The position numbers were made by a program, and so were the translations under genes. Source: Kitasatospora cheerisanensis KCTC 2395 (lineage in GTDB: Bacteria; Actinomycetota; Actinomycetes; Streptomycetales; Streptomycetaceae). From it: 64,000 nucleotides of DNA. Each line of letters starts with the position of its first letter. Within the stretch, counting starts at the first letter, position 1. The stretch covers positions 4,354,910 to 4,418,909 of the forward strand of contig NZ_KK853997.1 of the NCBI RefSeq assembly GCF_000696185.1, written 5' to 3'. Below the pieces are notes generated by a model. It saw nothing but the letters and a program-made list of their open reading frames with translations, searched no databases and had not been told where the DNA came from. Positions 18,601 to 25,628 of the stretch are shown in pieces.

Positions 18601-18630
18601 GGCCCGGGAGCGGGGTGCGCTCCCGGGGCC
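18601..18630 (-). terminator. GC hairpin downstream of the chitinase gene
   Basis: Arms ggcccgggagc and gctcccggggcc pair almost perfectly (one bulged base) around a 7-base loop, 52-81 bp beyond the chitinase stop. Its position fits transcription termination of that gene. Confidence 0.5.
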
Positions 18631-18643
18631 CGGCCGCCGTTCA

Positions 18644-18665
18644 CTGTCCACAGGGCTGTGGACAA
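18644..18665. repeat. Inverted DnaA-box-like pair
   Basis: The sites ctgtccaca and tgtggacaa face each other with a 4-base gap. The right one equals the streptomycete DnaA-box consensus TTGTCCACA on the minus strand. A single pair far from any dnaA gene is not an origin; it may also simply fold as a hairpin 16 bp past the chitinase stop. Confidence 0.4.
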
Positions 18666-18681
18666 CGTCTCCGGCGGAGGG

Positions 18682-20376
18682 TCAGCGGCCCTGGAGGGCC
18701 TTGACGTTGTCGCCGAAGCTCCAGCCCTTCGAACCGTCCCAGTTGATGGACCAGTCCATCAGGCCCTTCAGCTGGCCGTTGAAGGCGTTCCAGGACTGGC
18801 TGACCAGGCCGGGGGCCATGTAGCCGCCGCCCGCGCCGGGCTGGGCGGGCAGGCCCGGGACCTGCTTGTCGTAGGGGACCTTGATGGTGGTGCCCTGGAT
18901 GGTCAGGCCGTTGTTCAGGCAGGTGGTCTGCGCGGTGAAGCCCTGCACGGTGCCGGCCGAGTAGGAGTCGCCGGAGCAGCCGTACATCGAGCCGTTGTAG
19001 TACTGCATGTTCAGCCACCACAGCCGGCCGTTGTCCACGTACTTCTTGATGATCGGCAGGTACGCGCCCCAGATCGAGCCGTAGGTGACGCTGCCGCCGG
19101 TGACGTACGCGGTCTCGGGCGCCATGGTCAGGCCGAAGCCGGCCGGCATCTGGGCCAGCACGCCGTCGATGATGCGGATCAGGTTGGACTGCGAGGCGGA
19201 CAGCGTGCCGATGCTGCCGCTGCCGGACAGGCCGGTCTCGATGTCGATGTCGATGCCGTCGAAGTTGTACTTCTTCAGGATCGGCACCACGGTCGCCACG
19301 AACCGGTCGGCGACCGCGCTGGAGCTCAGGTCGATGCCCGCGGCGGCGCCGCCGATCGACATCAGGATGGTCGCGCCGTTCGCCTTGGCCTGGCACATCT
19401 CGGCCGGGGTGGAGACCTTGACGCCGGCGTCCATGCCGTCCTGCCAGAGCACGGTGCCGTCGGAGAGGATCACCGGGAACGCGGCGTTGATGACGTTGTA
19501 GCCGTGCGCGGCCATCCGGCTGTCCGTGATCGGGGTCCAGCCCATGCCCGGGTGCACGCCGTTGGAGGCGCCGTCCCAGTTCTCCCAGTAGCCCTGCAGC
19601 ACCTTGCCGGCCGGCCGGGGCTTGGTCGGGCAGGTGGCGTCACCGGAGGTCGGGCTGCCGGACGGGCTGGACGAGGCGCTGCTCGACGGGCTCGACGAGG
19701 CGCTCGACGACGGGCTGGAGGACGGGCTCGACGAGGGGCTGCTCGACGCGCTGCCGGACGGGCTGCTGCTCGGCGAGGGGCTGCTGCCGCCGGGGCCGGC
19801 CAGCGAGACGTCGTCCGCGTAGTAGGCGGGCTGGCCGTACCAGCCGTGCACGTAGACCGTCACCGAGGTGGTGCTCGCGCCGGTGGTGAAGGAGACGCTG
19901 AGCTGGCCGTACGAGGCGTTGCCGGCCGTCCAGGTGGACGGGGCGGTGGTCAGGCCGGTGCCGGTCGCGCCCAGGTAGACGTAGCTGCCCTGGACGAAGG
20001 CGCTCAGCGTGTACTGGGAGTTGGGCTGCACGCTGACGGTCTGGCTGCACTGCGCGGTGTCCTGGCCGGTGGGGGTGGCCTTGAGCGCGGAACTGCCCGC
20101 GTGCACGGGGCTGCTGACGGCCGAGCCGGAGCCGCCGGTACAGGTCCAGCCGGAAAGGCCGTCCTCGAAGCCGGAGTTGGCCACCAGGTTGGTGGTGGCG
20201 GCGCCGGCCGTGACCGAGCCGGCCACGGCGAGGCCGGTGCCGACCACGGCGGCCGCGCACACCCCGGCGAGGGAGCGCTTCAGCACGGTCGGGCCGGACT
20301 GCGGGCGGTGCAGGTGCACGGCGCGTGCCACGGCCGCCTGCTGCGGGCGTGGGGAACGCGACCTCCGACGGAACAT
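18682..20376 (-). CDS. Secreted GH18 chitinase with N-terminal carbohydrate-binding-like domain
   Basis: This extracellular endo-chitinase is 564 aa. An Arg-rich start and a hydrophobic stretch (about 35-58, ending TAGAA) form a long signal peptide. Residues 60-200 are a beta-sandwich beginning NLVANSGFEDGLSGW, as in CBM4_9-type modules. A Ser/Pro linker of about 60 residues precedes the GH18 barrel with the catalytic DGIDIDIE (near 372-379) and SIGG motifs. The ATG follows GGAAGGGAGCACC. The upstream region holds two DasR-type operators, so induction by chito-oligosaccharides through amino-sugar signalling is expected. Confidence 0.93.
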   Translation of the reverse strand: MFRRRSRSPRPQQAAVARAVHLHRPQSGPTVLKRSLAGVCAAAVVGTGLAVAGSVTAGAATTNLVANSGFEDGLSGWTCTGGSGSAVSSPVHAGSSALKATPTGQDTAQCSQTVSVQPNSQYTLSAFVQGSYVYLGATGTGLTTAPSTWTAGNASYGQLSVSFTTGASTTSVTVYVHGWYGQPAYYADDVSLAGPGGSSPSPSSSPSGSASSSPSSSPSSSPSSSASSSPSSSASSSPSGSPTSGDATCPTKPRPAGKVLQGYWENWDGASNGVHPGMGWTPITDSRMAAHGYNVINAAFPVILSDGTVLWQDGMDAGVKVSTPAEMCQAKANGATILMSIGGAAAGIDLSSSAVADRFVATVVPILKKYNFDGIDIDIETGLSGSGSIGTLSASQSNLIRIIDGVLAQMPAGFGLTMAPETAYVTGGSVTYGSIWGAYLPIIKKYVDNGRLWWLNMQYYNGSMYGCSGDSYSAGTVQGFTAQTTCLNNGLTIQGTTIKVPYDKQVPGLPAQPGAGGGYMAPGLVSQSWNAFNGQLKGLMDWSINWDGSKGWSFGDNVKALQGR

Positions 20377-20508
20377 GTGGTGCTCCCTTCCCGCCGGGCG
20401 ACATGGGCGTGGCCATGCGCGTGGGGGCGTGACGCCCGGCTCTGGGTGAGGTGGGGGACAGGTGGGGCTGTGCGACCGGATCGTAAAAGCGCTGGCAAGA
20501 CGCGTCAA

Positions 20509-20543
20509 TAGGTCTGGACCAAAGGCAAGGGTGGTCTGGACCA
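20509..20543. promoter_or_regulatory. Tandem DasR-type operators (dre) upstream of the chitinase
   Basis: Two palindromic boxes, aggtctggacca and tggtctggacca, are spaced 22 bp apart, two helical turns. They match the known streptomycete chitinase/DasR element (TGGTCTAGACCA core). They lie 134-167 bp upstream of the chitinase start and 140-175 bp upstream of the divergent APH-like gene. Confidence 0.8.
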
Positions 20544-20683
20544 TGCGCGAGGGGCGCACCGCCGCCGGCCCGAAGTCCCTTACCGGGCAAGCGGCGTGGA
20601 GTCTGCTTCCGTGCGCCCTTGGGGCGCTTCGGCGCGCTGCGGCAAGCTGGCCACGGCCCCGGACAGAAGGGAAGGCCCCGGAC

Positions 20684-21568
20684 GTGGACTGCCGCAACCC
20701 CGCCGGCCTGCTGGCCGAAGCCTGCGCCGCCGCCGGCCGCCCGAGCGCCGGCGCGGAACTCATCCGGGCCGGCGAGAACACCCTGTGGCGGCTGCCCGGC
20801 AAGGTCGTCGCCCGGGTCGGCCGCCCCGGCCAGACCGCCGTCGCCGTCCGCGAGTTGACGGTCGCCCGCTGGCTGCACCGGCACCGCGTCCCGGCCGTCC
20901 GCCCGCTCGCCGAACCGGCCGGCCCGATCGAGGTCCGCGGCCGGCCCGTCACCTTCTGGCACGAACTGCCCCCGCACCGGCACGCGACCGCCCCCGAACT
21001 CGCGGCCGCCCTCCGCCGGCTGCACCGACTGCCGCCCCCGGAAGCCGGGTTGGCCCCGATCGACCCGTTCGTCCGGCTCCCCGCCCGGATCGACGGCGCC
21101 GCCACCCTCGGCGCCCCGCAGCGCCACTGGCTGCACGACCGGCTCGCCGAACTGCGCACCGCCTGGCACGAACTCGACGGAGCGCCCGCCCCCTCCACCG
21201 TGGTGCACGGCGACGCCTGGGGCGGCAACCTGGCCGTCACCGCCACCGCCGCGCACCTGCTGGACTTCGAGCGGACCGCCCTCGGCCCGCCCGCCTGGGA
21301 CCTCACCTCCACCGCCGTCGCCCACCAGTCCTTCGGCACCCTCGCCGCCCCCGGCTACGCGGCCTTCTGCGCCGCCTACGGCGCGGACGTCACCGAGTGG
21401 CCCGGCTACCCCGTGTACCGGGCCATCCGCGAACTCCGGGTCGCCTGCTACGCCCTGCAGCAGGCCGCCGCCGACCCCGTCCGCCACCGCGCGCAGGCCC
21501 ACTACCGGCTGGCCTGCCTGCGCGGCGAGCACGGACCGCGGCCCTGGCGGTGGACCGCGATCGACTGA
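20684..21568 (+). CDS. Aminoglycoside phosphotransferase-fold kinase
   Basis: This 294-aa protein has the APH/choline-kinase fold with nucleotide strands RAGENTLWRLPG and VVARVGR, the catalytic loop VVHGDAWGGNL and the metal-binding LLDFERTALGP. The substrate is unknown; many actinomycete members are not resistance enzymes. The GTG at 20684 follows GAAGGGAAGG and begins exactly where family similarity begins, so the longer upstream frame was not used. It is divergent from the chitinase and converges on the LCP gene. Confidence 0.82.
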   Translation: MDCRNPAGLLAEACAAAGRPSAGAELIRAGENTLWRLPGKVVARVGRPGQTAVAVRELTVARWLHRHRVPAVRPLAEPAGPIEVRGRPVTFWHELPPHRHATAPELAAALRRLHRLPPPEAGLAPIDPFVRLPARIDGAATLGAPQRHWLHDRLAELRTAWHELDGAPAPSTVVHGDAWGGNLAVTATAAHLLDFERTALGPPAWDLTSTAVAHQSFGTLAAPGYAAFCAAYGADVTEWPGYPVYRAIRELRVACYALQQAAADPVRHRAQAHYRLACLRGEHGPRPWRWTAID

Positions 21569-21575
21569 CACCCGG

Positions 21576-22853
21576 TCAGTTCACGCAGGGCACCCCGTCC
21601 CAGACGAGCGGCGCGGGCTGCAGCGTCACGGTCGCCCCCGGCCGCCGTTCCCCGAGCGGCGCCGACGAGACCGCGGCGGTCGGCGCCGGACCGGTCAGCA
21701 GCTGCTTCGCCGCCCCCGGTACGGCCCGCGGCCGGATCCCGTCGAGGGTCACCGGCAGGGTCACGGCGGTGCCCCCGCCGGCCGCCAGTGCCGGCACCTG
21801 GCGGAGGAAGTCCACCGGGCTCCAGCCCTGATCGACCACCAGCTGGTCGGAGAGCGCGTCGTACAGCCGGCCCAGCCGCTGCGGATCCGACAGCAGCCCG
21901 CCGGACCGCAGCTTCGCCACCACCCCGGCCAGCAGCGCCTGCGCCCGGACGGTCCGCTGGATGTCGGAACCGTCGCCGACCCCGTGCCGCTGCCGGACGA
22001 ACGCCAGGGCCTGCGCCGGGTCCAGCTCCTGGCGCCCGGCGGGCAGGTCGGTCCCGCTCCAGTCGTCCCGCGCGGGGCGGTTCAGGCAGACCGGCACCCC
22101 GCCCAGGGCCTGCGCGGCCCGGTAGAAGCCGGCCATCGACAGTTCCGCGTAGTGGTCGACCGGCACCTCGGAGAGCTGCTCCACCGCCCTCAGCAGCGCG
22201 ATCCGCCCCGCGCCCCGGCCGCGTTCCAGCAGCTCGGACTCGGGCAGGCCCTCCTGGCGCAGCCGGTCCCGCTCGGCCGTCTCCGCCGTCGGGTACACCG
22301 AGTTGATCGTCACCTGCCCGCCGTGCCCGTCCGGGACCAGCACGTCCCGGGGGATCGACAGCTGCCGGACCTCGCCGCCCCCGGCCGGGATCCGCACCAG
22401 CATCAGGGTGTCGGTGGTGTTCCGCTCCAGCACCGCGGCGTGCAGGTCGCCGTGCACCAGCTCGGGCGGCGCCGGCCGGCCCTTCGCGTCGACGGTGGAG
22501 TCCAGCCCCACCAGCAGCACCGTCACGCCCTTCTCCAGCGGCTGCGGGGGCGGCGGCGACGCCGAATGCGCCGCGTCCAGCACGTCCGACCGCTGCCCCG
22601 GCACGCCGTGCGGCACCGTCAGCGCCCCCGCGCCGACCACCACCGCGGCCGTCAGCGCACTCGCCAGCAGCACCGCGCGCCGCCGCCGGGCCCGTCGGCG
22701 GCGGCCGATCGCCAGACCGCCGTCCACCAGCCGGGCCGTCACCTCCGGACCCGGCCCGCCACCCGCCTGCCCGAAGGCCGCCCCCAACTGCACCTCGAAC
22801 TCCCCGTCCCCGTCGTCCACGCCGCCACTCCCTCGCCCGAGATTCCCGCTCAC
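21576..22853 (-). CDS. LytR-CpsA-Psr family membrane protein
   Basis: LCP enzymes attach glycopolymers to peptidoglycan at the outer membrane face. The 425-aa protein has a cytoplasmic acidic segment, an RRRRARRRRA stop-transfer region, one membrane helix (about 62-85), and an LCP domain with VTVLLVGLDS, NTTDTLMLVRI, LSIPRDVLV, and FVRQRHGVGDGSDIQR. The GTG overlaps the sigma factor stop (GTGA), which decides the start. The coupling with an ECF sigma factor and the N-terminal cytoplasmic tail suggest it may also act as a membrane modulator of the sigma factor. Confidence 0.88.
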   Translation of the reverse strand: MSGNLGRGSGGVDDGDGEFEVQLGAAFGQAGGGPGPEVTARLVDGGLAIGRRRRARRRRAVLLASALTAAVVVGAGALTVPHGVPGQRSDVLDAAHSASPPPPQPLEKGVTVLLVGLDSTVDAKGRPAPPELVHGDLHAAVLERNTTDTLMLVRIPAGGGEVRQLSIPRDVLVPDGHGGQVTINSVYPTAETAERDRLRQEGLPESELLERGRGAGRIALLRAVEQLSEVPVDHYAELSMAGFYRAAQALGGVPVCLNRPARDDWSGTDLPAGRQELDPAQALAFVRQRHGVGDGSDIQRTVRAQALLAGVVAKLRSGGLLSDPQRLGRLYDALSDQLVVDQGWSPVDFLRQVPALAAGGGTAVTLPVTLDGIRPRAVPGAAKQLLTGPAPTAAVSSAPLGERRPGATVTLQPAPLVWDGVPCVN

Positions 22854-23389
22854 CGCGCCACCAGCTCCGCCAACTCCGCCCCCAGCAGCACCCGCAGCTT
22901 GGCCAGCGCCCGCGAACACCTGGTCCGGACGGCCGCCGAACTGTCCTTCACCATCGCCGCGGTCTCCTCCACGCTGCGGTCCTCCCAGTACCGCAGCACC
23001 ACCACCGCCCGGTCCCGCGGCGGCAGTTGGCTCAGCGCGTCGACCAGCGTCAGCCGCAGCGCCGAGTCCGGCGCCTGCTCCGCCACCTCCGGCAGCGCCC
23101 GGCTCGGCCGCTCGCTGCTGCTGCGCCGCCGCTGGTGCGTCAGGTACGCCCGCACCAGCACCGTCTGCGCGTACCCCGCCGGATTGTCGATCCGGCCCGC
23201 CCAGCTCGGGCGGTGCAGGCGGTGCCACTGGGCGTACATCTGACCGAGCGTCTCCTGCACCAGGTCCTCGGACAGGTGCGCGTCGCCGCCGGTGAGGAAG
23301 TACGCCGAGCGGTAGAGCTGCCCGGACCGGGCCGCCGCGAACGCGACGAACTCCTCCTCCAGGGCCGCCCGCCGTCGAGCTGTGGCCAC
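22850..23389 (-). CDS. SigE-family ECF RNA polymerase sigma factor
   Basis: The 179-aa protein contains region 2 (FVAFAAARSGQLYRSAYFLTGGDAHLSEDLVQETL) and region 4 (ALSQLPPRDRAVVVLRYWEDRSVEETAAMV, RTRCSRALAKLR), matching the actinobacterial SigE-like subgroup. It is translationally coupled to the LCP gene, implying that envelope stress or wall assembly controls it. No classic zinc-binding anti-sigma gene is adjacent. Confidence 0.9.
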   Translation of the reverse strand: MATARRRAALEEEFVAFAAARSGQLYRSAYFLTGGDAHLSEDLVQETLGQMYAQWHRLHRPSWAGRIDNPAGYAQTVLVRAYLTHQRRRSSSERPSRALPEVAEQAPDSALRLTLVDALSQLPPRDRAVVVLRYWEDRSVEETAAMVKDSSAAVRTRCSRALAKLRVLLGAELAELVAR

Positions 23390-23560
23390 GTTTCCGCTCC
23401 CCTCGCCGAATCCGCCCTATGACGGTCCAGCAGGTCCAGGATGTTTCATCCGACTTCGGGAGCGTTCCGGACCCTGTCCGGTAACGGACGGCTCCCGCGG
23501 CCCCGCCCGCTGGAAGGATGGAACGGCACCGCCGTTCGCCACCCGCACGGGAGTTCCCCC

Positions 23561-24112
23561 ATGACCCTCGACCACGACCCGCTCACCGGCAGACTCGTCC
23601 GGCTCAGAGAACTCCGCGAGACCGACCTCCCCCGCCTCACCGCCTGGTGGCGCGAACCCGGCCTCGCCATCCAGCAGCTCACCGGCCCCGTCCACCCGCA
23701 GCCCGACGCGCGGCTCGCCGAGATGTTCCGCTCCTGGAGCCAGAACACCGGCACCGACCTCGGCCTCGCCGTCGAGACCCTCGACGGCGGCGACCTCGCC
23801 GGACACGTCACCCTCTACGGCGCCACCCCCAAGGACCGCTGCGCCACCCTCGCCATCATCATCGGCCCGCCCCACCAGGACCGCGGCCTCGGCACCGACG
23901 TCCTGCGCACCACCATCCGCTACGGCTTCGAGGAACTCGGCCTCCACCGCATAGAACTCACCGTCAACAGCTACAACACCCGCGCCCTCGCCGCGTACCG
24001 CCGGGCCGGCTTCACCGAGGAGGGCCGCCGCCGCGAAGCCGTCTTCCGGGCCGGCAGCTGGCACGATCAGGTCCAGATGGGCGTCCTCAGCACGGAGTGG
24101 CACGACCGGTAG
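23561..24112 (+). CDS. RimJ/RimL-type GNAT N-acetyltransferase
   Basis: 183 aa, with LVRLRELRETDLPRL at the start, the acetyl-CoA loop DRGLGTDVL (motif A) and NTRALAAYRRAGFTEEG. These features define the RimJ/L-like branch acting on amines of proteins or small molecules; the substrate is unknown. The ATG at 23561 follows CACGGGAG. It is divergent from the sigma factor gene. Confidence 0.88.
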   Translation: MTLDHDPLTGRLVRLRELRETDLPRLTAWWREPGLAIQQLTGPVHPQPDARLAEMFRSWSQNTGTDLGLAVETLDGGDLAGHVTLYGATPKDRCATLAIIIGPPHQDRGLGTDVLRTTIRYGFEELGLHRIELTVNSYNTRALAAYRRAGFTEEGRRREAVFRAGSWHDQVQMGVLSTEWHDR

Positions 24113-24166
24113 CCCTCACCCCCGACGGTTGCCCGGGCCCCGGGCGGGCGGGATCGTGGGGTTGAG

Positions 24167-24643
24167 GTGAGTGCGATGGCCGAGATCGCCCTGCAGATCG
24201 ACGTCGCGGCGTCCCGGGCCCGCCTGCTGGCGGCGTTGGACAGCCGGGCGGGGCTGACATCGTGGTGGAGCACCGGGATCGACCGGGACGGCGAGGACCT
24301 GCTGGTCACCGTCCCGGACGCTCCGCAACCGCTGCGGCTGCGCCGGGAGCGGGCCGACCAGGACCGGGTGGCGTGGCGCAGCGTCGGGGTGTACCCGCCG
24401 TCCTGGCAGGGCACCACCGTGACCTGGGACCTGTTCGACCATCCCGACGGGCCCCGGCACACCCTCCTGCTGCTGCGCCACCTCGGCTGGGCGGCGGACG
24501 CCGCGGCCTCGGTGCCGGCCGCGGCGGGCGGCTGGGCGGAGGCGATCGTCCGGCTGAAGGACTACGCGCAGAGCGGCCGCCCGCAGCCGCTGTACGTCCC
24601 CACCCCCCACCCGCACCCGGGGGTGCACGCCGCGGCAGACTAG
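24167..24643 (+). CDS. SRPBCC-fold (AHSA1/START-like) protein
   Basis: A 158-aa protein with the pattern of the helix-grip family: IALQIDVAASRARLLAALDSRAGLTSWW at the start, strands LLVTVPDAPQPLRL and TTVTWDLFDH, and a long C-terminal helix GWAEAIVRLKDYAQSG. Members bind hydrophobic ligands; function unknown. The GTG at 24167 and ATG at 24176 are both possible starts. A MITE-like element begins at its stop codon, so the present C-terminus might be affected by insertion. Confidence 0.75.
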   Translation: MSAMAEIALQIDVAASRARLLAALDSRAGLTSWWSTGIDRDGEDLLVTVPDAPQPLRLRRERADQDRVAWRSVGVYPPSWQGTTVTWDLFDHPDGPRHTLLLLRHLGWAADAAASVPAAAGGWAEAIVRLKDYAQSGRPQPLYVPTPHPHPGVHAAAD

Positions 24644-24805
24644 GCCCTCTCTTTCGGATCTTGTCGGATCAGCGTGCGGCGTCGGGCGCCCGGCTGGGCG
24701 TGCCGGCCGAACGTCCTCGTACTGGACGTACTTGGATGTTTGGCCGGTGCGTCCAGGCGGGATGATCCGGCGTCGCGCGCCCGGCAAGATCCGAAAGAGA
24801 GGGCC
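24643..24805. mobile_element. MITE-like palindromic insertion element
   Basis: The ends (24643-24663 and 24785-24805) are a perfect 21-bp inverted repeat starting ggccctctcttt. The interior is also largely self-complementary, for example around 24695-24720 against 24735-24760 (gtgccggccgaac / gtttggccggtgc region), so the 163-bp element can fold into one long hairpin. It encodes no transposase and is presumably mobilised in trans by an IS with the same ends. Confidence 0.75.
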
Positions 24806-24881
24806 CAGCGCGCGGGACCCGCGACGCGCCGTTTCCCGCGATGACCGGCATGGAGCGGCGGCGGCGGGTCAGACTGACGTC

Positions 24882-25628
24882 ATGTTGGGAGTTCCGGACC
24901 GCATCAAGGCCTTCCTGTTCGACCTGGACGGGGTGCTGACCCAGACCGCGAAGGTGCACGCGGCCGCGTGGAAGGACATGTTCGACGCCTTCCTCCGGTC
25001 CGAAGCGGCGCGCACCGGAGGGGAGTTCGTCCCCTTCGACCCGGTCGCCGACTACGACCGGTACGTGGACGGCCGGCCCCGGCTGGACGGCACCCGGCAG
25101 TTCCTCTCCTCCCGCGGCATCGACCTGCCGGAGGGCGCCCCGCAGGACCCGCCCGGCACCCGGACGGTCAACGGGCTGTCCGCGGCGAAGAACGACACCG
25201 TGCTGCGGATGATCCACGAGCAGGGCGTCCAGCCGTACCCGGGCTCGGTGGCGTACCTGCACCGCCTGCGGGAGCTCGGAATGCCGCGCGCCGTGGTCTC
25301 GTCCAGCGCGAACTGCCGGGACGTGCTGCGGGCCGCCGGCATCGACGACCTGTTCGACGTGGTGGTGGACGGCGTCACCGCGGCCCGCGACCACCTGGCG
25401 GGCAAGCCCGCCCCGGACACCTTCCTGGCCGCCGCGAAGCAGCTGGACACCGCCCCCGGGCACGCCGCCGTGTTCGAGGACGCGCTGGCGGGCGTCGCCG
25501 CCGGCCGGGCCGGCGGGTTCGGCGCCGTCGTCGGGGTCAACCGCACCGGGCAGGCCGAGGCGCTGCGCGAGCACGGCGCGGACCTGGTGGTCGACGACCT
25601 GGCCGAGCTGCTCGGGGAGCGCGGATGA
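24882..25628 (+). CDS. pgmB: Beta-phosphoglucomutase-type HAD phosphatase
   Basis: HAD-fold enzyme with the nucleophile motif FLFDLDGVL (about 11-19), VVSSSANCRDVL (motif II), GKPAPDTFLAA (motif III Lys) and AVFEDALAGVAAGRAGG (motif IV). The capping domain and GLSAAKND segment fit beta-PGM, which converts beta-glucose 1-phosphate to glucose 6-phosphate. 248 aa. The stop overlaps the GH65 start, and the two enzymes would act sequentially: phosphorolysis gives beta-G1P and this enzyme passes it to glycolysis. Confidence 0.9.
   Translation: MLGVPDRIKAFLFDLDGVLTQTAKVHAAAWKDMFDAFLRSEAARTGGEFVPFDPVADYDRYVDGRPRLDGTRQFLSSRGIDLPEGAPQDPPGTRTVNGLSAAKNDTVLRMIHEQGVQPYPGSVAYLHRLRELGMPRAVVSSSANCRDVLRAAGIDDLFDVVVDGVTAARDHLAGKPAPDTFLAAAKQLDTAPGHAAVFEDALAGVAAGRAGGFGAVVGVNRTGQAEALREHGADLVVDDLAELLGERG

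Noticed and set aside
18643..18665. Replication origin
   Set aside because: Only two DnaA-like boxes and no dnaA/dnaN or AT-rich unwinding region nearby.
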